From positions 1-64,000 of the forward strand of contig NZ_JBALOV010000036.1 of assembly GCF_036965045.1 (NCBI RefSeq): a stretch of 64,000 bases of DNA, written 5' to 3'. Source of the DNA: Ferdinandcohnia sp036965045 (GTDB lineage Bacteria > Bacillota > Bacilli > Bacillales > Bacillaceae_L). Made by a program: the position numbers and the translations under genes. The notes under the pieces are model-generated. The model searched no databases, was not told the DNA's origin, and saw nothing but the letters and a program-made list of their open reading frames with translations. Shown in pieces: positions 1 through 8,633 of this stretch; positions within the stretch are counted from its first letter, which is position 1, and each line of letters begins with the position of its first letter.

Positions 1-183
1 CCTTTTCGTCTTCATCACCTCGATGATGACCGTTTAACCGAATGTAACGAAGCCTTTTCGTCTTCATCACCCCGATGATGACCGTTTGAACGAATTCAAC
101 GCTGTCTTTTCGTCTTCATCACCCCGATGATGACCGTTTAACCGAATTCAACCACGCCTTTTCGTCTTCATAACTCCGATGAA
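1..183. repeat. 52-bp tandem repeat array A
   Basis: Three full units and a partial fourth start at 1, 53, 105 and 157, an exact 52-bp period; the array may continue before the window. Each unit holds TTTTCGTCTTCATCACC and the six-base inverted repeat TCATCA/TGATGA around a CCCCGA loop. Differences between units are scattered substitutions along the whole unit, so there is no repeat/spacer division as in CRISPR. The period is not a multiple of three. The array lies downstream of tal, beyond its terminator. Function unknown. Confidence 0.9.
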
Positions 184-251
184 TACCCCTCGGACGTAAT
201 AACGTCATCATCCTACTTAAACTACATCCACCCCATCTCCTTCATAACACT

Positions 252-293
252 AAAAAAACCCCAATCCGCATCAAACCATTGCGAACCGGGGTT
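252..293 (-). terminator. Terminator after tal
   Basis: On the minus strand, AACCCC pairs with GGGGTT across about 30 bases and is followed at once by a run of seven T. It lies 20 bases past the tal stop codon. Confidence 0.8.
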
Positions 294-313
294 GCCTAAC
301 CTCAAATATCCAA

Positions 314-979
314 TTATTTTACTGCTTTTACCCAGTCAGCTGCGAATTTTTCTAAGCCTTGGTCTGTAAGTGGGTGCTTAGTAAGCTGCTCAATGACAGA
401 GTATGGAATCGTTGCGATGTGAGCACCAGCCAATGCTACGCGAGTAACGTGGTCTGGGTGTCTTACAGATGCAGCGATGATTTGTGAATCAAGGTTGTGA
501 ATACGGAAAAGTTCAGCAATTTTAGCTACAAGCTGTACGCCATCTTCAGAAATGTCGTCAAGACGACCTAAGAATGGAGATACATAAGTTGCACCAGCAC
601 GTGCTGCAAGTAGAGCTTGGTTCATAGTGAAAATTAACGTAACGTTTGTTTTCACGCCTTTTTTAGATAGATAGCGAGTAGCTTCTAATCCAGCTACAGT
701 CATTGGAACTTTGATTGTGATGTTTTTGTCGCCACCGTTTATTTTGATAAGCTCTTCAGCTTCTGCAATCATTTGTTCAGCAGTTTCAGCATCAGGAGAT
801 ACTTCAGCAGATACGCTTTCTACTTCTGGCACAGCTTGAAGAATTTCTGCGATGCGGTCTTCGAACTTAACGCCTTCTTTTACAACAAGTGATGGGTTTG
901 TTGTTACACCAGATAGAACACCCATTTTGTACGCTTTTTTAATATCATCTAGGTTAGCTGTATCGATAAAAAATTTCAT
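314..979 (-). CDS. tal: Transaldolase (fructose-6-phosphate aldolase-like subfamily)
   Basis: Cytosolic pentose-phosphate enzyme that moves a dihydroxyacetone unit between sedoheptulose-7-P and glyceraldehyde-3-P. The protein is 221 residues, the size of the short TalC/FSA-like class. It opens MKFFIDTANLDDI and carries TTNPSL near residue 26 and the Schiff-base lysine in IKVPMT at K90. A longer reading frame exists, but the start at 979 is preceded by GGAGGG at good spacing, whereas the upstream ATG has no such site. It follows tkt on the same strand after about 100 bp, so the two probably supply the non-oxidative branch together. Assignment to transaldolase rather than FSA rests on the pairing with tkt and on what is known of Bacillus members of this subfamily. 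Confidence 0.93.
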   Translation of the reverse strand: MKFFIDTANLDDIKKAYKMGVLSGVTTNPSLVVKEGVKFEDRIAEILQAVPEVESVSAEVSPDAETAEQMIAEAEELIKINGGDKNITIKVPMTVAGLEATRYLSKKGVKTNVTLIFTMNQALLAARAGATYVSPFLGRLDDISEDGVQLVAKIAELFRIHNLDSQIIAASVRHPDHVTRVALAGAHIATIPYSVIEQLTKHPLTDQGLEKFAADWVKAVK

Positions 980-1025
980 TTCTTTTCCCTCCAGTAACTT
1001 AATTATATCAAAGATATTGTTCACA

Positions 1026-1062
1026 CATTTGACTCACCTATTCGCAAAAGGCAAGTCAAATG
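1026..1062 (-). other. Stem-loop between tkt and tal
   Basis: CATTTGACT at 1026-1034 is a perfect inverted repeat of AGTCAAATG at 1054-1062. There is no T-run beside it, so it is more likely an mRNA processing or stability element, or an attenuator, in a tkt-tal transcript than a full terminator. Confidence 0.5.
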
Positions 1063-1083
1063 CAGTTAGTAAAAACTACTATT

Positions 1084-3093
1084 TTACAAAATTTCTTTAA
1101 AGTTCTTAACTACGTTTTCAACTGTAAAGCCGTATTCTGCTAACAGTTTGTCTGCCGGTGCAGATGCTCCGAATGTGTTAACAGCAAGGACTTTACCTTC
1201 GTCACCAACGAATTCTTTCCATCCAAGTGGTGAAGCCATTTCGATTCCAAGACGAGCTTTAACTGCTTTTGGAAGAACACTTTCTTTGTATTCAGCAGAT
1301 TGCTTTTCAAAGCGATCCCAGCTTGGCATACTCACAACTGATACGAAGATGCCTTCTTTTTCTAACTCTTTTTGTGCAGCCATTGCTAATGAAACTTCAG
1401 AACCTGTTGCAAGTAATAGACCTGCTACTTCTCCTTTTGCTTCAGAAACAACGTAAGCACCTTTTTTAACACCTTCATATACAGCTTCTTGGTCTAGCTC
1501 TAAGGTTGGTAGACCTTGACGAGTTAGGACAAGTGCTGTTGGTGTATCTGTGCTTTCAATTGCTAAGCGCCATGCAGACGCAGTTTCTTTTGCATCAGCT
1601 GGACGTAGAATCGATAAACCTGGCATTGCACGTAATGCAGCCAATTGTTCTACTGGCTCATGTGTTGGGCCGTCTTCACCAACTGCAATTGAGTCATGTG
1701 TAAACACATATGTTACAGGGAGCTTCATTAGAGCTGCTAGACGAATAGCTGGACGTAGGTAATCAGAGAATACGAAGAATGTAGCTCCAAATACTTTTAC
1801 ACCACCATGAAGGGCCATACCGTTGATTGCAGCACCCATTGCAAATTCTCTTACTCCGAACCAGATGTTACGAGCAGCAAAGCTGTCGATGGCATAGTTC
1901 TTTTCAGACGTGATTAACGTTTTATTTGATCCTGCTAAGTCTGCTGAACCACCGATTAGTTGTGGAATTGCAGTAGCAGCAGCATTTAAAGCTTTACCTG
2001 AAGCATCACGAGTTGCAAATGAAGATCCAGCTTCGAAAGTTGGAAGTGAAGCTTCCCAGTTTTCAGGTAGCTCGCCATTTAATGCCATTTCAAATTGCTT
2101 CGCTAATTCAGGGTATTCTTTTTTATATTCTGCAAATAATTCATTCCATACACTTTCTTTTTGCTTACCAGCTTCTACAAATTGGCTGTAGTGCTCTCTT
2201 ACTTCTTCTGGAACGAAGAATGGCTCTTCATAAGTCCAGCCGTATGCTTCTTTCGTTAAAGCAACTTCGTCTTTACCAAGTGGAGCACCGTGTGATGCAG
2301 ATTTTCCTCCTTTATTTGGAGAACCGAAGCCGATTGTTGTTTTAACTTCAATTAAAGTCGGACGGTTTAAATCTGCTTTTGCTGCTTGTAAAGCATTTTG
2401 AAGTTCTTCAATATCATTTCCGTTTTCAACACGGATTACTTGCCATCCGTAAGCTTTAAAACGATCTTCAACACTTTCAGAGAAAGAAAGGTTTAAATCA
2501 CCATCAAGAGAAATGTCGTTTGAATCGTACATTACGATAAGACGGCCTAGTTTTAGATGACCAGCAAGTGAAGCTGCTTCTGCAGAAACACCTTCCATTA
2601 AGTCTCCATCACCACAAATTGCATATGTAAAGTGGTTGACTACTTCATAGTTATCTTTATTGTAAGTTTCAGCTAGATGTCTTTCAGCCATTGCCATACC
2701 AACAGACATAGCAATACCTTGGCCTAGTGGACCAGTAGTTGCTTCAACGCCTGGAGTGTGTCCAAACTCAGGATGTCCTGGAGTTCTGCTTCCCCATTGG
2801 CGGAAACCTTTTAAGTCTTCCATTGTTACATCGTAACCAAATAAATGTAATAAACTATATAAAAGCATGGAACCGTGTCCAGCAGATAAAACGAAGCGAT
2901 CGCGGTTGAACCAGTTTGGATTAGAAGGGTTGTGATTCATTTCTTTTGCCCATAGAGTGTAAGCCATTGGTGCAGCACCCATCGGCATACCTGGGTGGCC
3001 AGAATTTGCTTTCTCTATAGCATCAATAGAAAGAGTTCGAATTGTATTAATTGCTAACAAATCAAGTTCTTTATCATTTAGAGTTGTTTTCAT
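1084..3093 (-). CDS. tkt: Transketolase
   Basis: Thiamine-diphosphate enzyme that transfers two-carbon ketol units in the non-oxidative pentose phosphate pathway. The product is 669 residues, the normal bacterial length. Visible landmarks are the N-terminal NTIRTLSIDAIEKANSGHPG region, GHGSMLLYSLLHL, the diphosphate-binding GDGDLMEG with the later NDISLDG, and the pyrimidine-domain THDSIAVGEDGPTHEPVEQ. The start at 3093 has AGGAGA nine bases upstream. It is divergent from the ROK regulator gene and precedes tal on the same strand. No domain is missing and no key motif looks altered. Confidence 0.98.
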   Translation of the reverse strand: MKTTLNDKELDLLAINTIRTLSIDAIEKANSGHPGMPMGAAPMAYTLWAKEMNHNPSNPNWFNRDRFVLSAGHGSMLLYSLLHLFGYDVTMEDLKGFRQWGSRTPGHPEFGHTPGVEATTGPLGQGIAMSVGMAMAERHLAETYNKDNYEVVNHFTYAICGDGDLMEGVSAEAASLAGHLKLGRLIVMYDSNDISLDGDLNLSFSESVEDRFKAYGWQVIRVENGNDIEELQNALQAAKADLNRPTLIEVKTTIGFGSPNKGGKSASHGAPLGKDEVALTKEAYGWTYEEPFFVPEEVREHYSQFVEAGKQKESVWNELFAEYKKEYPELAKQFEMALNGELPENWEASLPTFEAGSSFATRDASGKALNAAATAIPQLIGGSADLAGSNKTLITSEKNYAIDSFAARNIWFGVREFAMGAAINGMALHGGVKVFGATFFVFSDYLRPAIRLAALMKLPVTYVFTHDSIAVGEDGPTHEPVEQLAALRAMPGLSILRPADAKETASAWRLAIESTDTPTALVLTRQGLPTLELDQEAVYEGVKKGAYVVSEAKGEVAGLLLATGSEVSLAMAAQKELEKEGIFVSVVSMPSWDRFEKQSAEYKESVLPKAVKARLGIEMASPLGWKEFVGDEGKVLAVNTFGASAPADKLLAEYGFTVENVVKNFKEIL

Positions 3094-3282
3094 TTTTTAC
3101 CACTCTCCTAAACTATTAAAATAGTATTTCTATACTGTTATACCCTACCTAAAAAATCCAATCTTTTCAATCTTTAAAATAAGATGTATAATTAATTCGT
3201 TCACTAAACAAATTATAACCATTAATAATGTACCACCCTTATCTTTATTCGTCAATTATCTAAATTCAAACAATTTTAATCA

Positions 3283-3304
3283 ACGCTTTTTGAAAGCGTC
3301 GTCA
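3283..3304 (+). promoter_or_regulatory. Candidate cre site and palindrome before the ROK gene
   Basis: TGAAAGCGTCGTCA at 3291-3304 matches the Bacillus CcpA consensus TGWAANCGNTNWCA at 13 of 14 positions. It overlaps a second dyad, ACGCTTT/AAAGCGT around TTG (3283-3299), which could be the ROK protein's own operator. The intergenic stretch 3094-3394 is shared by the divergent tkt and ROK genes. I could not place the core promoters firmly. Confidence 0.45.
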
Positions 3305-3394
3305 AAACGGTTACACATATTGCTTTTCATAATGCGTAACTTAATGATGATATCTTCTTTTAAAAATTATGTACTAACAACTGGGGGATTTATA

Positions 3395-4561
3395 ATGATA
3401 ACCGGTGATGCAGCATATATAAAAAAAATAAATCGCTCGCTTATTTTAGAAAAAATAGTAGAAGAAGGTATGATTTCAAGGGCTGACATTTCCAAAGCCA
3501 CAGCCCTTACCAGGGCGACGGTTTCTGCACAGGTGGCTGATTTGTTAGACGAGGGCTTAATCATTGAAACACAGCTTGAGCATACGAGTGTTGGAAGAAA
3601 GCCGATAATGCTTTCATTGAAAGCGAATGCCGGCTATGCTCTTGGAATCGACGTGGACTATGAACTAATCTCTTTTACCGTATCAGACCTACTCGGAAAA
3701 CCTATTTTCGAAAAATCAATTGAGTGCCATAGTCTAGACTATGGCTACATTCTGCAGCTATTAATTGAACAAATTAATAGTCTGGATAAGAAGTTTAATG
3801 ATAGCCGTTATGGGATTATTGGCGTTGTGATTGCCATTCACGGACTTGTTGGAAAGGATGAAAAAATTCACTTCGTGCCACGCTACCTGTGGCGGTCCGT
3901 TGATTTGAAGGCAGACCTTGAAAAAGCATGTGGTCTCAATATTCAAATTGAAAATAACGCAAATATGTCCACTTTTGCTGAAAGAGTGTTTAACCATCAT
4001 GAAACCAATAGCCTTCTGTGTACCACGATTTATTCTGGAATTGGACTAGGAATAATTGTGGACAATCATTTTTTTAGAGGGAATGATGGATTCGCCGGTG
4101 AAATCGGTCATATGATTGTTGTTCCACATGGCAGACCCTGTCGATGCGGCAATGAAGGGTGCTGGGAACAGTATGCCTCAGAGTCTGTTTTTTTAGAAAA
4201 TATAAAAGCCGAAAAAGGCCTTTCTTCTTTTACATATGCTGATTTACAAAAGCTGATAGAAGAGGGCGACGAGGACATAAGTGAACGTCTTGAGCAATTT
4301 ATCTACTACCTTTCAATTGGTCTGAATAACATGATTAATATGTATAACCCAGATACAATCGTTCTTGACGGTGAAATCCTGCGAATGTATCCCGATTCCA
4401 TCAAAAAAATAGAAGGGCATCTAACCTCATCTATTAATCACTATCGCCAGTTATCGGTCTCAACTTTTGGAAAGAAAGCAGTCCAAATGGGTGCCTGCGC
4501 ACTAGCCATTAAACGCTTTTTAGGCGTACAGATGATCAATCTTACTTACAAAAATGAGTAA
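3395..4561 (+). CDS. ROK-family transcriptional repressor (XylR/NagC-like)
   Basis: 388-residue sugar-responsive repressor. An N-terminal winged helix (roughly residues 8-75; SRADISKATALTRATVSAQV is the recognition region) is followed by a sugar-kinase-like ROK domain with GIGLGI, FAGEIGHM and the zinc cluster CRCGNEGCWEQ. The reading frame runs further upstream, but the start at 3395 has GGGGGA at good spacing. No xylose or N-acetylglucosamine gene is next to it; the nearest genes are the divergent tkt-tal pair, which makes a pentose or hexose signal possible but unproven. I cannot tell XylR from NagC-type specificity from sequence alone. Confidence 0.9.
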   Translation: MITGDAAYIKKINRSLILEKIVEEGMISRADISKATALTRATVSAQVADLLDEGLIIETQLEHTSVGRKPIMLSLKANAGYALGIDVDYELISFTVSDLLGKPIFEKSIECHSLDYGYILQLLIEQINSLDKKFNDSRYGIIGVVIAIHGLVGKDEKIHFVPRYLWRSVDLKADLEKACGLNIQIENNANMSTFAERVFNHHETNSLLCTTIYSGIGLGIIVDNHFFRGNDGFAGEIGHMIVVPHGRPCRCGNEGCWEQYASESVFLENIKAEKGLSSFTYADLQKLIEEGDEDISERLEQFIYYLSIGLNNMINMYNPDTIVLDGEILRMYPDSIKKIEGHLTSSINHYRQLSVSTFGKKAVQMGACALAIKRFLGVQMINLTYKNE

Positions 4562-4583
4562 AAGGAGCTTCACGGCTCCTTTT
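4560..4583. terminator. Bidirectional terminator
   Basis: AAAAGGAGC (4560-4568) pairs with GCTCCTTTT (4575-4583). It lies between the convergent ROK and HD genes and overlaps the ROK stop codon. Confidence 0.8.
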
Positions 4584-4589
4584 GCCTTC

Positions 4590-5126
4590 TTAATGAAACA
4601 GTCGATCGACTTCCTTTTTCAGCTCCTCTAATAACGGAAAGGTGGAGGCGTGACTTAAGCTATCGACGACATTTCGGTAATACCACTCTTGTTTTTCCTT
4701 TCCGCGGCTAAATCGGCTCCATACCTGCTCGCCTTGTTCCTCGTAATCACGGATAATCGAGCGGATATTATGTAGTTTATCTGCACATACGACAGTACGA
4801 GTGTCCTCTGAAGCTGTCCGCAGGAATGAAATCGTATGCTCTTTTCTTGCTTCCCACGGCAGGGATTTATCGGGCTCGGAACAGCCTTCCACAAGTTTTG
4901 CAACCTCGTCACCGAAACCGTCGCTTATCTCTTCTAAAGTAAGCTCCTTATCTTCTACCGTATCATGTAAAATTCCAGCAACTATCAGTTCCTCACGCGC
5001 ATTGATCTTCATTAAAATCAGGCCAACACCAAGTGGATGTGTGATGTATGGAATATTGGTTAGTTTTCGATACTGCCCATCATGTGCTTTACTTGCAACA
5101 ATAATGGCTTTTTCAATCATGTCCAT
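4590..5126 (-). CDS. HD-domain phosphohydrolase, RelA/SpoT-hydrolase-like
   Basis: 178-residue cytosolic metal-dependent hydrolase. It has the order of motifs seen in the hydrolase half of RelA/SpoT and in stand-alone small alarmone hydrolases: AHDGQYRK, ITHPLGVGLIL, GILHDTVED (metal-binding HD plus the ED pair) and CADKLHNI. The synthetase and regulatory domains are absent. By family, the candidate substrate is (p)ppGpp or another nucleotide; the sequence alone does not prove which. GGGAGG lies ten bases before the start. The next gene downstream converges with it, so it is probably monocistronic. Confidence 0.85.
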   Translation of the reverse strand: MDMIEKAIIVASKAHDGQYRKLTNIPYITHPLGVGLILMKINAREELIVAGILHDTVEDKELTLEEISDGFGDEVAKLVEGCSEPDKSLPWEARKEHTISFLRTASEDTRTVVCADKLHNIRSIIRDYEEQGEQVWSRFSRGKEKQEWYYRNVVDSLSHASTFPLLEELKKEVDRLFH

Positions 5127-5173
5127 TTTTGGTTAGCCTCCCTAGGTAAACCTTACACGTCGCTATGTCAGGT

Positions 5174-5896
5174 TTACAGTACTTTACTTAAAAATGCTTT
5201 TGTACGGTCGTGCTGAGGGTTTTCGAACAATTCTTTTGGCTTGTTTTCCTCCACGATATAGCCGTCATCCATAAAGAGAACCCGGTCGCCTACTTCACGT
5301 GCAAAGCCCATTTCATGGGTCACGACGACCATGGTCATTCCCTCTCGTGCCAACTGTTTCATGACTTCTAAAACCTCTCCAACCATTTCGGGGTCAAGAG
5401 CAGAAGTCGGTTCATCAAATAGCATGATTTTAGGTTCCATTGCTAGTGCTCTTGCAATCGCTACCCGTTGTTTTTGACCGCCTGACAATGAATCCGGATA
5501 AGCATCTGCTTTTTCAGCAAGCCCTACCTTTTTCAAAAGCTCCATTCCTTTATTATATGCTTTTTCATGGGGAAGCTTTTTAACCTTTAAAGGAGAAAGC
5601 ATAATGTTTTCCATCACTGTTTTGTGAGGGAATAAATTAAACTGCTGAAACACCATTCCGACATCGGTTCTGATTTGGTTGATGTTTGTCTTTTTATCCG
5701 TCGTATCGACTCCCTCTATATAAACATGCCCTTCATCAATAGTCTCTAATAAATTTATGCATCGTAAAAAGGTTGATTTCCCGGAGCCTGAAGGGCCAAT
5801 AACCACAACAACCTCCTGGGGCTTAATATCGGCCGAGATCCCTTTTAGCACCTCATTTTTCCCAAACGATTTCTTTATATTGTCTATTTTAATCAT
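5174..5896 (-). CDS. Polar amino acid ABC transporter, ATPase (GlnQ-like)
   Basis: 240-residue ATPase that powers uptake of a polar amino acid from the cytoplasmic face. Walker A is GPSGSGKST, the signature is LSGGQKQR, Walker B is IMLFDEP, and the switch histidine is in VVTHEMGF. The start at 5896 overlaps the stop of the permease gene by four bases; the longer frame would run deep into the permease and is not real. It is the last gene of the binding protein-permease-ATPase operon. Glutamine, arginine, cystine or another amino acid cannot be told apart here. Confidence 0.95.
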   Translation of the reverse strand: MIKIDNIKKSFGKNEVLKGISADIKPQEVVVVIGPSGSGKSTFLRCINLLETIDEGHVYIEGVDTTDKKTNINQIRTDVGMVFQQFNLFPHKTVMENIMLSPLKVKKLPHEKAYNKGMELLKKVGLAEKADAYPDSLSGGQKQRVAIARALAMEPKIMLFDEPTSALDPEMVGEVLEVMKQLAREGMTMVVVTHEMGFAREVGDRVLFMDDGYIVEENKPKELFENPQHDRTKAFLSKVL

Positions 5897-6549
5897 TCCG
5901 TTTTCAACCTCTTTTCTAGATAGTTTAATAGAATGGTTAAGGTAAGAGTGAGTATTAAATAAATGAAGGCTGCCATTAAATAAGGCTCCCACACACGGGC
6001 ATGCTGCCCCATCATCATCCGGCCCCAATGCATGATTTCAGGAGTGGCTACTACCGAAAGAAGTGATGAATCCTTAATTAAAATAACAAATTCATTTCCT
6101 AATGGAGGAATCATGCGTTTAAACGCTTGCGGGATAATGACATACCTCATCGCCTGGGGATGTGTCATTCCTAAGGACCGTGCCGCTTCCATTTGTCCAC
6201 GATCAAGGGATTGAATACCCGCTCTGAAGATTTCTGCTATGTAGGCGGATGCATTTAATGTAAGTGCGATTACACCTGCTACAATTCCGTTTGTTCCACC
6301 TAAAAATAAGGGAACAACCCCGAAGTGAACCAAAAAGATTTGAACTAAGAGTGGAGTTCCGCGGAAGAACGTCACATAACAAACGAATGGAAATGCCAAC
6401 CATCTATTTCGAATCATTTTTCCAAGACCGATAAATAAACCTAGGATTGTCCCAAGTAAAATACCAGCAATTGATAACCCAATGGTAATTAATGTACCCT
6501 GACCAAAATAGGGAAGGTAATCAATGAGAATATCAAACTTAAAATCCAT
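5893..6549 (-). CDS. Polar amino acid ABC transporter, permease (HisMQ/GlnP type)
   Basis: 218-residue inner-membrane permease of the His/Glu/Gln/Arg/opine family with about five membrane segments. The FFRGTPLLVQ motif typical of this family and the ATPase-contacting EAA loop (MEAARSLGMTHPQAMRYV) are both present. It sits between the solute-binding lipoprotein and the ATPase and is translationally coupled to the ATPase by a four-base overlap. A single permease gene suggests a homodimer. Confidence 0.95.
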   Translation of the reverse strand: MDFKFDILIDYLPYFGQGTLITIGLSIAGILLGTILGLFIGLGKMIRNRWLAFPFVCYVTFFRGTPLLVQIFLVHFGVVPLFLGGTNGIVAGVIALTLNASAYIAEIFRAGIQSLDRGQMEAARSLGMTHPQAMRYVIIPQAFKRMIPPLGNEFVILIKDSSLLSVVATPEIMHWGRMMMGQHARVWEPYLMAAFIYLILTLTLTILLNYLEKRLKTE

Positions 6550-6580
6550 GCTGCGTCCCCCTGTATTATTTTTATAAGTG

Positions 6581-6619
6581 AAAAATTGCGTAACACGTTG
6601 TTGTCGTTACGCAATTTTT
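6581..6619 (-). terminator. Intercistronic hairpin between binding protein and permease
   Basis: A perfect 14-bp stem: 6581-6594 (AAAAATTGCGTAAC) pairs with 6606-6619 around an 11-base loop. On the minus strand it lies just after the binding-protein stop and ends in TTTTT. Such a partial terminator inside an ABC operon typically leaves more binding protein than permease. Confidence 0.8.
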
Positions 6620-6625
6620 TCTTTC

Positions 6626-7459
6626 TTATTTTGAAGCTTCTTGTTCAGCCTTTAGTGCCTCTAAATCAGGCTCTGCACCGAACCATTCTTTATAAATTTC
6701 GGTGTATTTTCCACTTTCGATAATGGCTTCGATTGCCTTATCAAAGTCGGCTTTTAAGTCTTCGCTATCCTTAGGGAACATCATTCCATAGAACTCTGCA
6801 TCAAACGTATCCTTGTCTCCAACAACCTTTAACTTTTTGTCTGGATTTTGGGCTGCATAGTATTCGATTACACCATTATCTGCTACAACTGCATCCGCAC
6901 CACCACTCTCAAGCTCAAGGATGGCAAGATTGTTATTTTCAAATGCTTTAATATCCGGGTGTTTTTCTCCAAGCACTTTCTCAACAGCAAAATGTCCGGT
7001 TGTGGACGCTTGAACTGCTACCTTCTTCCCTTTAAGGTCTTCAGCAGTTTGAATATCACTATCTTCAGGGATCATAATTTTATTGGTAGATAGAAAGAAC
7101 GGAATGGTAAAGAGATATTCATTTTGACGTTCCTCCGTAATTGAAATGGATGAAATCGCCATGTCGTAAGATCCCTTGTTTAGCTCAACGAATATTGGAT
7201 CCCAACCAGTATGTTTAATATCTAGTTCATATCCCGCTTCCTCAGCGACTGCTTTAATCACATCAATTTCAAAACCAACGATTTTGTCACCCTCCATGAA
7301 TTCGAATGGAGCATATGCCGCATCTGTCATAACCTTAAGTGTTTTTTTTCCTGAGTCTTCACCGTCTTTTTCTCCGCCTGTCCCACTCGTATCACTAGTT
7401 CCACAGGCTGCTAAAAGTAAAAAAACAAGCAGGATTGAAAAAACAAATACTTTTTTCAC
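6626..7459 (-). CDS. Polar amino acid ABC transporter, substrate-binding lipoprotein
   Basis: 277-residue type II lipoprotein. A lysine-led hydrophobic signal ends in the lipobox LLAAC, with the lipidated cysteine at residue 19, followed by a Ser/Thr/Gly-rich linker. The mature part is a family 3 solute-binding protein: AAYAPFEFMEGDKIVGFEIDV at the domain start, SSISITEERQ, and GKKVAVQASTTG at the hinge. It is the first gene of the three-gene operon read on the minus strand. Ligand not determined. Confidence 0.95.
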   Translation of the reverse strand: MKKVFVFSILLVFLLLAACGTSDTSGTGGEKDGEDSGKKTLKVMTDAAYAPFEFMEGDKIVGFEIDVIKAVAEEAGYELDIKHTGWDPIFVELNKGSYDMAISSISITEERQNEYLFTIPFFLSTNKIMIPEDSDIQTAEDLKGKKVAVQASTTGHFAVEKVLGEKHPDIKAFENNNLAILELESGGADAVVADNGVIEYYAAQNPDKKLKVVGDKDTFDAEFYGMMFPKDSEDLKADFDKAIEAIIESGKYTEIYKEWFGAEPDLEALKAEQEASK

Positions 7460-7700
7460 GTATGTAACCCCTTCCTATTATTATAAAATTTAAACAATTT
7501 TCTTTTTTACAATATTATCACATTGATAGGCTAAAAGAAATATAGAATTGACAATTCCCACTATAGTGCCTTACTCCTTACATTTTATGAAACCCAAACA
7601 GGACGATAGAACTAAACCACTCAAAAATCCGATGATGACAGGGATTATAATTTCTAATATATTTAGAATAGTGGTTACTTTCGAAAAGGACGGTGTTTTT

Positions 7701-8618
7701 GTGGGGGTTGTAAAGGAGCTAGGGAAGATTTTAGCTATCTATCTATGTGTATTCTTATGTGTAATTCTATTTGTTCTTTTCCCTCGCGAACCCAGTATTG
7801 AGTTTAGCGGAAGAGCAATAACAGTCGAGTATTCCTATCAATTTAATATGAAGGATTACGCAACAAATTTTGTCACTTTTTTAAAAAATGTATATGAGAA
7901 TAAAAGTCTTGGAGGTACGAAGTTTGCCACCCTTTCAGCAGAGGATGAAATTGCAAAATTCTTTCCAAGGAGCCTCAAGATTATCTTGATTGGGTATGTT
8001 CTTAGCATTGTGTTTGGGATAATAAAAGGAATCTTAGATTACCGGTTTACGAATACGAAAAAGAGCTTTCTAGGAAGTGGCGCCACCTGGTTTTTATCAG
8101 GTGTACCAGACTTTTTTATTATCATCTGTTTAAGCTATTTTCTACTACTATATGTTCCTGATTTTAGCATAATGGGCACCGAAGCCTGGTGGAAGTTTAT
8201 TGCACCTAGTATTCTTGTATCGATTGCACCAATGTTGTATGTTGCGAGAATTACATCTGTCTCCCTGCTTACCCAGGACCGCGAGCCGTATATTCAAGTA
8301 GCATTCGCTAAAGGCTTTACCAAAAATAAAGTCCTACTCAACCATATGATGAGGTCATGCATAATCACAGTTTCAAGTCACCTGCAATCGATTATGGTAT
8401 TTATTCTATCAAACTTATTAGTAGTCGAATACTTACTAGGTTACCAGGGAGCTGCCTATCGGTTATTTACAGCAATTGGCTATACAAATTTTATCCCACC
8501 AGGTGGCGGAGCCGATGAACGTGGTTTAATCATTGGCATTTGTATCAGCTTTCTAATGCTAGTGATGGTTGCCCATATTATGAGTCAATTCATCAAAATG
8601 AGATTAGATCCGAAATAA
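7701..8618 (+). CDS. ABC permease, DppB-like, first orphan pair
   Basis: About 305 residues with several membrane segments and the binding-protein-dependent transport domain. An EAA-type loop is visible around YIQVAFAKGFTKNKVLLNHM. I chose the GTG at 7701: AAAGGA lies ten bases before it, and the protein then aligns end to end with the paralogue at 29328-30275 (315 residues). A longer frame from 7548 adds 51 residues of unlikely sequence. The partner permease follows after 15 bp. No binding protein or ATPase gene is nearby, so the pair must share components encoded elsewhere or act in a non-standard way. Confidence 0.85.
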   Translation: MGVVKELGKILAIYLCVFLCVILFVLFPREPSIEFSGRAITVEYSYQFNMKDYATNFVTFLKNVYENKSLGGTKFATLSAEDEIAKFFPRSLKIILIGYVLSIVFGIIKGILDYRFTNTKKSFLGSGATWFLSGVPDFFIIICLSYFLLLYVPDFSIMGTEAWWKFIAPSILVSIAPMLYVARITSVSLLTQDREPYIQVAFAKGFTKNKVLLNHMMRSCIITVSSHLQSIMVFILSNLLVVEYLLGYQGAAYRLFTAIGYTNFIPPGGGADERGLIIGICISFLMLVMVAHIMSQFIKMRLDPK

Positions 8619-8633
8619 GAGGGTGTTTCTATA

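Noticed and set aside
1..183. CRISPR array
   Set aside because: The whole 52-bp unit is repeated; there are no unique spacers and no cas genes. The same holds for the arrays at 11525, 45661 and 55979.
7548..7700. N-terminal extension of the DppB-like permease
   Set aside because: It lacks a ribosome site and has no counterpart in the paralogous permease; the GTG at 7701 has both.
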